A DNA stretch of 64,000 nt, from positions 1 through 64,000 of IMG/VR virus record IMGVR_UViG_3300008261_000125; one strand, written 5' to 3'. The stretch comes from a virus. Both the position numbers and the translations under genes were made by a program. The notes under the pieces were generated by a model. It was not told the DNA's origin, did no database searches, and saw nothing but the letters and a program-made list of their open reading frames with translations. Positions 44,101-53,449 of this stretch are shown in pieces. Numbering within the stretch: the first letter of the stretch is position 1; the number at the start of each line of letters is the position of its first letter.

Positions 44101-47100
44101 TAATATCTCCTGCTTTAATTAAAGCATTGTATTTTTCTTCTAGTTTAGCTTTAAGTTCATCAGGGTATTCTTCATACTTAGCAGAATCAAATGATTTTAA
44201 AGTTTGTAGTTTCTCATCTTTTTTCTTTTGCTTTTCTAATTCAGCTTTTACAGTTACAATATTTAAATGCATCTCCCATAACTCTAAAGCTTTATCAAAG
44301 TCAACACCTTGAGTTACTTGTTCATTTCTAGAAGGATCTATAAAATTAGTAGGAAGTATAGGTGTTTCCCCTTTATCCAAAGCTTTTTGATATTCAGCAA
44401 TGTACTCTGCAGATAATGTTAAACCAGTTTCTTTTGTAATCTCATTTAAAGCATCATTTTTTTCTTGAAGCTTTACTAACAGATCAAACATTTTTTTTGC
44501 TTGTTCTGCTTTTTCTTTATCATGTTCAGTAATAGCTTGTTGAAGTCTATACTGTAAATTCATAAAACCTTTAGGACTGCTTAGTACATTAATACTTTCA
44601 GCTAAACCTTGTCTGTCTTTTTGAATTTGTAATCCATCTTTTAATAAAGAAAATGCTTCATCCATGTCTTTATCAAAAACTATGGTATTATTTTTTTTAC
44701 TTAAATATTTAGCATATTTAGCAAAAACCTTTTTAGCATTTTCATGTATCTTTTCTTTTTCAATAGGATCAGTTGTTTTTTCTGCAGCTAATAACTCTTC
44801 TTGAAACTGTTCTAATATTTCAATTCTTTTTTCTTTATCTCTTTTAACATCAGCTTGTTCTGGTACATTACCTAAAACTTTTACCTCATCTCTTAATAAC
44901 TTAAGTTCTTTTTCTAAACTAGGAAGAGATAATACATTCATTAAAGATTGAGAATCTTCTTTAGCAATATTACTAGACAATTTAGAAAATGAGTTATACA
45001 TTTTCTCTAGTCTTTGACCATAATGCTGAAAAGTATTAGTAGCAAATACTAAGTTTTGTTGTGCTTTTCTCCAAGCAATGGATGAATTAACAGCTGCTAA
45101 ATAAGCATCACTACCATGTTCATATTGATTTGGATTAAATGGATTTGGATAATTAGTAGCTACTTCTTCATAAGTTTCTTTAATCTTTTTAGCTCTGGCA
45201 ATAACACCATCCATTGCTTTTAAAGCTTTACCTACATCTTCTTTAGCTACACCATATTTAGCAAATGCTTCAGCTGCTTCTTCTGGAGATAAGTTTTTAT
45301 AATCTTCTAACTGATCTACAAATAAATCAAACTTACTTGTTTCTAATGCAGTCATTATATGATTATATTCAATTTCTTCTTGAGCATCTTTAGCTTCTTT
45401 ATGCTTACCTTCTTTAATAGCAGTATATAAATCATCTGATAAAGTACCATTTCTTATAACATTATGAATTTCTGGAAAAAAATGTTTTAAATTATCTTTA
45501 GAAAGCTCATTTAATATCTTAACTTGTCTATCAATAGTTTCATCTCTTTTTCTCTTTGCTTCTTCAATTTTAGATTTATCACCTGCTAGTTTAGAAAGTT
45601 TTGTAAATGACCAAGCAGGTACTGCCATAATAGGTTGAGCAAACATACCCATTAAGAAACCTCCAGCAAAAGTCTCAGCTCCTTCAGCAGAAAACTGATC
45701 TTTCATACCTTCCATAAAGTGACCCATGTAACCATGATATGCACCCATCTTAGGATCTTTAAAAACTGCAAGTGCATGATTAATTGCACCTTTAGAAATA
45801 GCTTCTTGAAGATTCTCTTGAATACCTTCAGCAAAGTTGGCTTTTAAATAGTTCATACCAACTTGACCATATATTTTAGGTTGTGCTAATGACTTAGCAG
45901 CAGCTCTAGCTTTAGAACCAAAACCTTCACCTAATTTAGCAAAGCCTTCAGTTGTAGTTGCTTTTAATGGTTTTGATGCTATGATGTCATCAAGTAATTT
46001 AACTGAGCTACCTCTACCTACCATTTTACGAATAGGTGCAAGCATTGTAGCATAAAGTAATTTATTACTAGTCATGATTGCTGGTAAGTTCCAGAAAGCA
46101 GTTCTTCTAGCTTCTTCTCCTGATAATGCTTCTATTTTTGCAAGTTCTTTTTCATCAGGCTCTTGACCAAAATGTGTTCTTTTATATTCATCAATCAATG
46201 CTTTGTTAGCATCAATTTTAACCATACCACCTTCTAACTTAGCTTCTGATACAGCAGTTTTAATACTAATAATATCATCTGCAAAAGCTCCGAATGTTTT
46301 AGTAGTCTTAATAAGATCAGTTGCATAATCAGTTTTCTCTAAAGCTTGTAATGTATTTTCAAATGGGTTTAATGTTCTTAAAGTACCCATTGCTATTTGT
46401 TTAGCCCCTAACTCACCAGCTTTTATAGAATTATAAAAGTTTCTAGCATCATTAAAACTTCTAATACCCTTAATATTATCAGTAGCTTTTTTAACAGTCT
46501 CAGCTTCTTTAGCTAATCTTCCAGCAGCAGCAGCTTTTTCAGCACCTGCTACAGCTTCACCAAAACCCATTAATTTTCTAGTTGCCATACCTGCTTTAGC
46601 AGCCATTCCTGGTAATGTAACTTCACCAGCTAAACCACCTGTAAATGCAGTAACAGCTCCTAATGCAACCTCTTCTGCTAAGAAGTCAGCAGCAATACCT
46701 ATAGTGTAAGCAGAGTTTAAGAATGTATTAGTTACAAATCCACCTATACCACCAGAACTAGAGTTACCAATAGCCATAGCTTTTTGCATTTCTCTAGCAC
46801 TTTCAATATCCGGGGCTAATGGATCTGTGAATAAAGTACCCCATGCTTTAATACCTGATTTAAAACCAGTTAATGCTAAGTTATCCCATTGTGATGCAGC
46901 TCTTACAAACTGATCACCAAATGTCATCTTACTATTATATAGTGCTTCATTATCTCTAAAGGGGGAGAATCCTAAAGTTTTAAATTGATCAGTAGAGTAA
47001 TATCTTTCAAAGTTAGCACCATCCACATCACCATTGTATGTATATGGTCTCATCTTTACATAATCACTCTTAGAAGACTGAACATTTATATCAAATAGTT

Positions 47101-47329
47101 TTGCTTCATCTTTAGGACTAACAGCAGCAGTATTAATATCACTTAGTTTTGTTTTAGGATTAGTACCAGTTATTGGATTACCTACAACATTTTTATAAAT
47201 ATTTAAACTTGCAGGTTTTGCTGAATACTCTCCTAAGTCTGTAGTAACACCTGTGGTATTAATACTAGAAAAATCTTTAGGGGAAGCTGTGTTTACTGCT
47301 TCTTCAGATGTGTTTAATTCTTCTGCCAT
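41195..47329 (-). CDS. giant ejection/cargo protein with membrane-like segment and PD-(D/E)XK nuclease domain
   Basis: A 2044-aa protein. Residues about 195-265 are hydrophobic and Ala/Gly-rich (SGGIGGFVTNTFLNSAYTIG and onward), and another hydrophobic stretch lies near 565-585; such regions suit a DNA-ejection protein entering the host envelope. Residues 620-1330 are charged helices. Residues about 1340-1470 contain IAGEMDLLVVTPGGEYKIYD, then MKTSS, and YSLQLSLYKNLL: the D...DxK and QxxxY pattern of RecB/Cas4-like PD-(D/E)XK nucleases. The C-terminal part is beta-rich. Stop is TAA, with the RNAP-like gene starting three bases later. Nuclease domain well supported; role inferred. Confidence 0.75.
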   Translation of the reverse strand: MAEELNTSEEAVNTASPKDFSSINTTGVTTDLGEYSAKPASLNIYKNVVGNPITGTNPKTKLSDINTAAVSPKDEAKLFDINVQSSKSDYVKMRPYTYNGDVDGANFERYYSTDQFKTLGFSPFRDNEALYNSKMTFGDQFVRAASQWDNLALTGFKSGIKAWGTLFTDPLAPDIESAREMQKAMAIGNSSSGGIGGFVTNTFLNSAYTIGIAADFLAEEVALGAVTAFTGGLAGEVTLPGMAAKAGMATRKLMGFGEAVAGAEKAAAAGRLAKEAETVKKATDNIKGIRSFNDARNFYNSIKAGELGAKQIAMGTLRTLNPFENTLQALEKTDYATDLIKTTKTFGAFADDIISIKTAVSEAKLEGGMVKIDANKALIDEYKRTHFGQEPDEKELAKIEALSGEEARRTAFWNLPAIMTSNKLLYATMLAPIRKMVGRGSSVKLLDDIIASKPLKATTTEGFAKLGEGFGSKARAAAKSLAQPKIYGQVGMNYLKANFAEGIQENLQEAISKGAINHALAVFKDPKMGAYHGYMGHFMEGMKDQFSAEGAETFAGGFLMGMFAQPIMAVPAWSFTKLSKLAGDKSKIEEAKRKRDETIDRQVKILNELSKDNLKHFFPEIHNVIRNGTLSDDLYTAIKEGKHKEAKDAQEEIEYNHIMTALETSKFDLFVDQLEDYKNLSPEEAAEAFAKYGVAKEDVGKALKAMDGVIARAKKIKETYEEVATNYPNPFNPNQYEHGSDAYLAAVNSSIAWRKAQQNLVFATNTFQHYGQRLEKMYNSFSKLSSNIAKEDSQSLMNVLSLPSLEKELKLLRDEVKVLGNVPEQADVKRDKEKRIEILEQFQEELLAAEKTTDPIEKEKIHENAKKVFAKYAKYLSKKNNTIVFDKDMDEAFSLLKDGLQIQKDRQGLAESINVLSSPKGFMNLQYRLQQAITEHDKEKAEQAKKMFDLLVKLQEKNDALNEITKETGLTLSAEYIAEYQKALDKGETPILPTNFIDPSRNEQVTQGVDFDKALELWEMHLNIVTVKAELEKQKKKDEKLQTLKSFDSAKYEEYPDELKAKLEEKYNALIKAGDISDEMTIEEFSTQFPAGKNIVDDFKKQLEKEILNEKTAEFQEYLNLTLKELENKHKELLEKYKTEPSVLNELNKVKQALNYKIRLSIKMTPEQENALALVKALSKRTVNKDKVDNNYIINGEKKDTRVTKLIDQILEENYPDYSKFAVFEKSAAPILDAYIKAQEDDTVKANAKNREAYVDSIFEFIKKDLADNKDNEAKQKAQELFNKQFNGRKLKLFKEELKSNTSNDNFKKLFEKYIYEETTIRGNVVDKLVRDYFEGVELIKPSNMSETAFNNLRTKLIEFDQQLAEQNEVVVASGLVLSGVTTNEVNGKPQTIAGEMDLLVVTPGGEYKIYDMKTSSKWEYFGNKSDKSAKKEKYSLQLSLYKNLLENTTGIKVTNLELIAFKTKEDLDGNITSLTEEPRASKTKINYNEFKEIVNKYIPSKLEVAAPVPTGTETTTDLKAKKADIEERRQEDLKNLNKTTLFNGSDRQFVEVKPSGPVQIEDIEGKDEILISKKQSDGTVKVGRAKRKENGLWTWIIAVVSDTGKAMGSEGFTDSELFENLASNRIRKAEAIAYRDYDAELAALEGTVSDKKADIESFETAKGSVYTVLPDGRTQRFKTATGEQNEPNDLIVFVKFKNVQQEQDFLSAQNRQDGKKLYVVDSAGNVYDTNEQVKGKDVKLAIVKDGKVIETVETSLEPKIGYNTFDQRRYEEKGEKYRSTHLGNKVTKINTRYDAELKALKGKPVGEFNELSIEKKFKTIVDELKPGEQLSGVFQKGVYPNAADESSYHVVLDDGRVVRVTQFFKDNKLPIGEKVTIQKIKKAVGDKPSTDVIEVLYNGNVLTYIRESTPKNEKAKVEVPESKQATIETLNQNININSLQVAKDRNYEVMYESVDNPEKNGRYIIKEIKENSVSLSGLSGDISVKTENIPNEIKSIIDIQGIQNSKEDIDTAVQNQSAIKNVNITYTEKSEDELKKDIQDNIC

Positions 47330-47331
47330 AA

Positions 47332-50145
47332 CTATTTATTTTTATTTATTTCTCTAATAGCATCTTCTGCTGCTAAATTTCTTGCTTCTTGGTCCTTGAG
47401 TATTTGAAGTAATTGCGATTCTACTGCATTAATGTCTTCTAGATTATAACTATTATATGGAATATCTTGAGTTCTTGGTTGACCATTAATATATACTTTT
47501 TTATGATAAACAACATTAACTTCATTAGTTTCATCATCATAACTAAGATTTATTTTTCCAGCTTTGGGAAATGAATCAATAGTGTAATTTTTTTGAACTT
47601 TAAGAATAGGTGTTATATTACTTACTTCAGCTTCTTTTTTGAATACTGTATTTAAACTATTATCATAAAACAAAGTAAATTTAGATATGTCTTGACCATA
47701 TAAAGGACCAGGATTTTCTTTAGTACCTACATATTTTTTAATATAATCTGGATCAAATCCACTAAAAGTAATAGCTGCCATATTTTTATTACCAGCAGCA
47801 TAAGGACTAAGTTTTACATTAAATACAGGTCTAGTTCCTTTTTCTTTAGATGATGTAGTATTAACATCATTTATTAATCCTGACATAAATTGTTTAACTA
47901 ACTCTGTGTTATCTTTTTCAAATGATTCTTTAGAAGCATCACCTAATACTCCAGTAAATGAACCAGGTGTATTAACTAATTGATTAGTAACAGATGTTAC
48001 ATTTTTAAGAACTTTAGATTTATTTTTAGCATCTACAGTTGAGTAGTTTAAAGTACTAGCACCAATAGAACCTGTTCCTTGATAATCAGTAATTAATCCA
48101 GTAGCTTGTTTTAAACTAACTCCAGGGGTTGTGTTGTATGTTCTGTAAAACTGAGTTTTTAATGCTTCATAAGCATCTTCAGCATCTCCTTTATCAACAC
48201 CATAATCCCCTTCAGAGTGTTTTTTTGATATATATTTTTGAATAAATTCTGCAGGTGCTTCTTTATCTGTATATAAAAATCCAGAAGAAGTTAATAATAA
48301 GTCTGCATATTTAGCTACAGGATTTTCTGAAGATACAGTTTTCTTGATTTCTCCTACTACTTTTTTATTTGATGTTGTTAAATGTTTTATAGATGCATAG
48401 TAAGCATCATTAGTAGTTTTAATATCATGAATTTGTGAACCATATTTTTGCAATACTGGTTGAGCCCATGCATAATCACCTTGAGGATTTTTACCTTCAG
48501 GAACTATTTTCATAGTAGCATCAAAAACAGATTTAGGAGAAGTTTTCTTTGCTGCCATTGCAGCAGTTAACTCTTGTTTGTTTGTAATTGATTTACTTCC
48601 TACTACTTGTTGTAAATATTGTTTAGCACCTACACTACCTTCTTTAGCAGCTTTTTGAGCAGCTATAACCATATTATATACATAGTCAGTAGACATAGCA
48701 TTTGCTTTAGCTTGATAGTCATGCATTTCTTTCCTAGTCATTTCAAATCCTGCTTCAGGATTATTGTCTAGATCTACTTGAACTTGAGTATTAGGGTCAT
48801 TCTCATCAACTGTTAATGATGGTTCTTCACCATCTTCACCAGCAGTACCTTCTTTTCTAAGTTTTGCAAACTCTTTAAACTCTTCTAACTTAATATCTAA
48901 ATCATGTTTTATTAACATTTTTTGTTTATCAAGTTCAAAATCTAAAAGTTTATTTTGTCTTGTAATAGCAGCTTGTTGTGCATTTACACCATAAGGGTTA
49001 GCCTTAACACTTTGTTTTTTTGTAATGTTAGCAAGTGATTCGCCTAAACTTCTAAAATCTTCATCTTTTAAAGTATTAGCTACAGCTATATCAACTCTAT
49101 TTCTAAAACTACTTAAATCAGCACTTTGTAAATTATTGTTAACATTATCTATATCTGATTGAATAGCAGTTCTTTGAGCAGCTAATGATTCTTTAGTTTG
49201 AGGAATATTTTCTAAATAAGCTTCTTCTTCAGGAGTTAATCCTTTACCACTATCTCTTTGTTTTTGCAATTGTAATTGTCTACTATTTAAATTTTCATAA
49301 GATTTATTTAAATAGTTATAATTACTTTCTAGTTTTTTAAGACCTCTTTGCATTTCAGTTTGTATGTAATGTTTTTCAGCTTCTTCTTCAGAACCAAATT
49401 GAGCAGCATTACCTTTAACAAAATCTTTTCTTCTAACATAAGATTGGGTATTATAGTTAGATTGAATTCTTGAATCATCCCCATAAATGTCTTTAAACAA
49501 CGAATGTAATCCCCCACTTACTAATTGACCATTAGTGTTTGTAACAATCCATTCTTTAGTAACTTCATCTTGAGAAACACCATAATTTAAATCTTTAGCA
49601 GCTTTAATAGCTTTAGTTTTCCAATCAAAGTATGGTGTATATTCTCCTATATCATATCTAAGAGCTTCATCATCACTTGCATTTTTAAACTCTTCCATTC
49701 TATATTGAAGAGATTTAACACCATCATCCCAATACTGACCTCCACATTTATCTGGATCTAAACATGATTTTAATGATTCAGCTTTATCTAATTCAGCATA
49801 AGCCTTCTTAGTTTTAACCATATCATTAATCATATTTTTATCTTCATAAAAACCTTTAAACACATTTTCAGCAGCATCTACATTTTGTTGTAGTGATAAA
49901 TCCATTCCAGATATTTTTTTAATATCTTCATCTATCACTTTGAAGAACTCATCCCTTCTTTTAACATTACCTTCTCTCAACATTGGAGAGTAAAGTAACG
50001 AACCATATAAATCACTTACTTTCTTCTTAGCAGAATCATACCTAGTTTGTCTAGTCTGCATTACATTTGCTAAGAAATTATAATCAGGTCTGAATGGTTG
50101 AATTTGAGGAATGTAATCTGTTACACCATTAATATAAGTAGCCAT
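47332..50145 (-). CDS. probable virion cargo/ejection protein
   Basis: A 937-aa protein with a conserved-looking start (MATYINGVTDYIPQIQPF) and a long helical, coiled-coil-prone body (NYNLYLNKSYE-type region around 280-350, DKQKMLIKHDLDIKLEEF near 410). It fits the medium-size crAss-like proteins packed with the RNA polymerase. It ends in TAG, followed two bases later by the ATG of the 2044-aa gene; that stop is genuine, since the frame closes again soon after. Its start is preceded by a 68-nt gap, one of the largest in the block. Function inferred from position. Confidence 0.6.
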   Translation of the reverse strand: MATYINGVTDYIPQIQPFRPDYNFLANVMQTRQTRYDSAKKKVSDLYGSLLYSPMLREGNVKRRDEFFKVIDEDIKKISGMDLSLQQNVDAAENVFKGFYEDKNMINDMVKTKKAYAELDKAESLKSCLDPDKCGGQYWDDGVKSLQYRMEEFKNASDDEALRYDIGEYTPYFDWKTKAIKAAKDLNYGVSQDEVTKEWIVTNTNGQLVSGGLHSLFKDIYGDDSRIQSNYNTQSYVRRKDFVKGNAAQFGSEEEAEKHYIQTEMQRGLKKLESNYNYLNKSYENLNSRQLQLQKQRDSGKGLTPEEEAYLENIPQTKESLAAQRTAIQSDIDNVNNNLQSADLSSFRNRVDIAVANTLKDEDFRSLGESLANITKKQSVKANPYGVNAQQAAITRQNKLLDFELDKQKMLIKHDLDIKLEEFKEFAKLRKEGTAGEDGEEPSLTVDENDPNTQVQVDLDNNPEAGFEMTRKEMHDYQAKANAMSTDYVYNMVIAAQKAAKEGSVGAKQYLQQVVGSKSITNKQELTAAMAAKKTSPKSVFDATMKIVPEGKNPQGDYAWAQPVLQKYGSQIHDIKTTNDAYYASIKHLTTSNKKVVGEIKKTVSSENPVAKYADLLLTSSGFLYTDKEAPAEFIQKYISKKHSEGDYGVDKGDAEDAYEALKTQFYRTYNTTPGVSLKQATGLITDYQGTGSIGASTLNYSTVDAKNKSKVLKNVTSVTNQLVNTPGSFTGVLGDASKESFEKDNTELVKQFMSGLINDVNTTSSKEKGTRPVFNVKLSPYAAGNKNMAAITFSGFDPDYIKKYVGTKENPGPLYGQDISKFTLFYDNSLNTVFKKEAEVSNITPILKVQKNYTIDSFPKAGKINLSYDDETNEVNVVYHKKVYINGQPRTQDIPYNSYNLEDINAVESQLLQILKDQEARNLAAEDAIREINKNK

Positions 50146-50213
50146 GTTTTAAAATCAATTTATGTTTAAATATACAAAATTTAAAAAGAGTGATAATACA
50201 CTTTAAAAGTTTA

Positions 50214-51710
50214 TTATGCTGTTGAACCTGGATATCCAGGAGGTATTGATCTTTCATTATCTTCACCTGTATTAACTTTTTGATTTTTTAAATAATCAAG
50301 AGCATCTTTTGGAGTTAAACCTGGTATATCTCTCATTAATTTTCTTACTTGTGCAGTAATATCATTATTAGTAGGGGAGGTAGGAGTAAAATTGTTTGTT
50401 GGATCAAAATTAATTAAACCACCACTTGAAGGATCTGTATAGTAGTTAGGATATAATGTATTTAAGTTAGCAGTATTAGCTCTATTAGTAATAGCATCCA
50501 TATATGATTGTCTGATATTTTGTCTAGCTTGAGCTTTACTATTATCAAACTGTTGATTAAGTACTGTATACTTATCCCATAACTGAGTATCTAAATTAGC
50601 TTTGTTTTGTGAAGCTTGATTTAAGATATTAGTTCTTTCTTGAGATAACTGATTAGATAGTCCTACATTTAAGTTATTATATCTGCTCATTATGTCTGCT
50701 GCATTCTTACCTGCTTGTCCTTGAGCTGCTGACATTTGGGCTGCTAGTTGTCTTGGATCAGTAAAGGAAGCTGCAGCTTGTGCTGATATATTAGCTTGTT
50801 CTGCATTAGCAGCAAGTTCTCTAGTTGGATCATAGAAGGTAGCTTCTGGCAATCTTACTTGAGGAGTAGCTTGCCAAGGCATGTATCTTTTAATTCTAGC
50901 TTTATCTCCTACAGCTCCAGCTACTTTAATAATATCTTGCAACCACCAAGGAGCTTGACCTTGTGGACCTAATGGTGGAGGAGGATTTCTTTGAAAATCA
51001 TCTCTAGTAATTTCTTCTTCAGGTTTTTCAGTTGGAGTTGTACTAGTATCTTTTGGTGTTTTTACTGGTTCATCAGTTATGTAAGTTGTATATTCATAAG
51101 GTTTGTCTAAATCTTCAACCCAATATTTTTTATTATCTTGAGAAACAAAATTCTCACGACTCATTAACTTATCATATTCATCTTTGCTAACTTTTTTAAC
51201 TTGAGGTACTACAGCTCTAAACCACCATTGTTGATCTTTGTAAGAATTTACAACATCATCTTTAGAAAGTTTACCAGATTTCACAGACTCATGAACATCT
51301 GACATTGTAGGTACTTTACTAGTCTTATTTAAAGATTGCCAAGTTTTAATTAATTTATTATTAGGTTTAGGATTTCTATATAACATAAAATCATAAACCA
51401 ACTCAGGAAGTTTACCACCTGAATATTGTTGAAGTTCATTAATACCTTGCCTCACAGCTTTGTCTATATCAGTAGAACTATTTGACTTAGGTTGGATAGG
51501 TGGTAGTTCAACTCTAGCTCTAAGCTCATTAAGTCTTTTTAAACCTTTTTCACCATAAGCTTCTTTTTCTCCATAACCTGCTTGCTTTTCAGCTTTATGA
51601 TATTCATAATCTTGTACTTCTTCGTCAGTTGCTTTTCTTAAGTCAGTATATGTTTTACCATCATCTGTACTTTTTTGAAGCATTCCATTATATATTCTAA
51701 ATTTGTCCAT
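50214..51710 (-). CDS. virion-block protein, Ala/Gln/Asn-rich, conserved type
   Basis: A 498-aa protein. The N-terminal 220 residues are charged and mixed. A Pro-rich linker (RNPPPPLGPQGQAPWWLQ) leads to an Ala/Gln/Asn-rich helical segment (about 300-430; ELAANAEQANISAQAAAS), the composition of a coiled-coil or ejection protein. The C-terminus is disordered and ends PPGYPGSTA. Neighbours are a GG-motif protein and the 937-aa cargo protein. No enzyme motif. Confidence 0.6.
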   Translation of the reverse strand: MDKFRIYNGMLQKSTDDGKTYTDLRKATDEEVQDYEYHKAEKQAGYGEKEAYGEKGLKRLNELRARVELPPIQPKSNSSTDIDKAVRQGINELQQYSGGKLPELVYDFMLYRNPKPNNKLIKTWQSLNKTSKVPTMSDVHESVKSGKLSKDDVVNSYKDQQWWFRAVVPQVKKVSKDEYDKLMSRENFVSQDNKKYWVEDLDKPYEYTTYITDEPVKTPKDTSTTPTEKPEEEITRDDFQRNPPPPLGPQGQAPWWLQDIIKVAGAVGDKARIKRYMPWQATPQVRLPEATFYDPTRELAANAEQANISAQAAASFTDPRQLAAQMSAAQGQAGKNAADIMSRYNNLNVGLSNQLSQERTNILNQASQNKANLDTQLWDKYTVLNQQFDNSKAQARQNIRQSYMDAITNRANTANLNTLYPNYYTDPSSGGLINFDPTNNFTPTSPTNNDITAQVRKLMRDIPGLTPKDALDYLKNQKVNTGEDNERSIPPGYPGSTA

Positions 51711-51721
51711 AAATAAATTTT

Positions 51722-53443
51722 TTAATCCCAGTTATGCAAAGGTTTACGTGAACTTGATGTTTTAACTTCTTCAACATCAGTTACAGCTTTAGCTGCAGGT
51801 TTTTTTATAATTTTTACATTTTCAACAACAGGTTTAGCTACAGGAGTTTTTCTAATATTAGTTACAACATTCTTTGTAGTTACTTTTGTTTTTGGAGTTA
51901 TTTTATTAACTTTTTTACTATTTAATGCATTAGGATGTTGAATAGCTTTTTCAGCTTCTTCTCTTAATATTTTATTTTGTAATTGAAGATTTTTAATTTC
52001 TTTATCTTTTTTTTGTTCTTGACCATATCCTTGTAAAGATCTTGTTCCAATATTAACAACAAATCCAGGAGGCATTTTTTCAGCAATTTTTGGAGCATTT
52101 TCTATAACATAGTCAATACCTTTTTTACCATATTTATTAATAGCATCTATACCAGCTTCACCATATTTTTGGACTAGCTCGTATCCTTTTGTACCATATT
52201 TTTGTAAAAATTTTCCTACTTCAGGGCCATACTTTAATGCTGCTTGACCTATTTGTTTAGCATACTGAACAGGTGCAGTATAGGCTTTTGCACCAAACCA
52301 AGTTGTAGGATCAGCAGCAACATCTGTATAAATGTTTCCTGTACTTTCCCATTCACCTGTTAATAAATTATTTACACCATATAATGGAGCATTTAACATA
52401 TTGGCTGCATAATCTATAACACCTTCTGAATTTGCTGGATTTAATTTAGCAACAAATTGATTAAGTTTTTTCTTACTTGGATTTTCTACTACACCTTTTC
52501 CTGATTTAGGTGGTGGAGCAAATTCATACATATCTCCTGACCATCTTTTCCCTACTTTTTCAGCGTAATCTTCTATAGATTTAAGATCAAAATAACCATG
52601 TTCTTGTTTAAGATTACCTTCTTCATCAAATCTATCACCAGAACCACTTACCCATTCAGACTCTTCAGCAATATTTAATTTAGGTTTACTTTTTCTAAAC
52701 TTATCTCTTTCTGCATATGTTTTACCATAATTTTCATTAATTAGTTTATTATTATTAGTATATTGATCTAAGAGATATTTAGGTATTTTTTCACCTGATT
52801 CATTATATTGCCCAAATTGTTTTAGTAAATTTCTTTCTTTAGTTTCTAAAATCTCTAAAGAAGGTATATAACTTTTTTTGGCTCCACCTTTTTGTTTTGT
52901 ATCAAACTGAGATATCATATTTCCACCATATCTAGCTTCACCTGTATCAGCATCTGGTTCTTCTTCTTGAGACTGAGTAGGTAAATAGCTAGAAGGATCA
53001 ATGTCATTCTCAATGATATATGGCATAGCAATAGCAGGTATACCTTGAGGGAAACCTTTCATTGATTCTTGAATTAAAGCAAGTTTAGCTAACTTTAAAT
53101 TGTAGTTAGATATCATTGCTTCTGCAGTTTTTCTTTGTAAATCTTCAGAATTAGGATCAGCAAGTATTTGTCTGAACTTATTAATATCAAACTTCTTAGC
53201 TATTTCAGCTGGAGTATATCCTGCTTTTTTAGGAACCATTCCAAACTGAGCTATTATAATAGGATCCTTTATTTTCATCTTAGCTGTATCACTAAAAATA
53301 AAAGAGTTATCAGGAAGGTTTAATGGTGTACCACCTTGACTATGTCTTTTACCACCAATCTTAAAATGAGCTGGTAATCCTCCTAAACTCATTACAGCTG
53401 TTTCACCTTTTTCTGCTTCAAGATTTGCACCTTCTCTAGCAAT
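51722..53443 (-). CDS. conserved GG-motif virion protein, probable ATT start
   Basis: The first ATG (53392) begins inside what looks like conserved sequence. Upstream, in frame back to a TAA at 53452, the codons give AREGANLEAEKGETAV. The frame thus most likely starts at ATT 53443 (MAREGANLEAEKGETAV, 573 aa), or the original ATG was lost. The following PAHFKIGGKRHSQGGTPLNL, then SFIFSDTAKMKI, recalls a conserved crAss-like structural protein. The N-terminal 150 residues look folded; a GG-bearing linker (ARYGGNM, KQKGGAKK) and a basic tail follow. The TAA is the stop of the gene at 53450-57745, in the same frame. Confidence 0.65.
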   Translation of the reverse strand: MAREGANLEAEKGETAVMSLGGLPAHFKIGGKRHSQGGTPLNLPDNSFIFSDTAKMKIKDPIIIAQFGMVPKKAGYTPAEIAKKFDINKFRQILADPNSEDLQRKTAEAMISNYNLKLAKLALIQESMKGFPQGIPAIAMPYIIENDIDPSSYLPTQSQEEEPDADTGEARYGGNMISQFDTKQKGGAKKSYIPSLEILETKERNLLKQFGQYNESGEKIPKYLLDQYTNNNKLINENYGKTYAERDKFRKSKPKLNIAEESEWVSGSGDRFDEEGNLKQEHGYFDLKSIEDYAEKVGKRWSGDMYEFAPPPKSGKGVVENPSKKKLNQFVAKLNPANSEGVIDYAANMLNAPLYGVNNLLTGEWESTGNIYTDVAADPTTWFGAKAYTAPVQYAKQIGQAALKYGPEVGKFLQKYGTKGYELVQKYGEAGIDAINKYGKKGIDYVIENAPKIAEKMPPGFVVNIGTRSLQGYGQEQKKDKEIKNLQLQNKILREEAEKAIQHPNALNSKKVNKITPKTKVTTKNVVTNIRKTPVAKPVVENVKIIKKPAAKAVTDVEEVKTSSSRKPLHNWD

Positions 53444-53449
53444 ATTTTT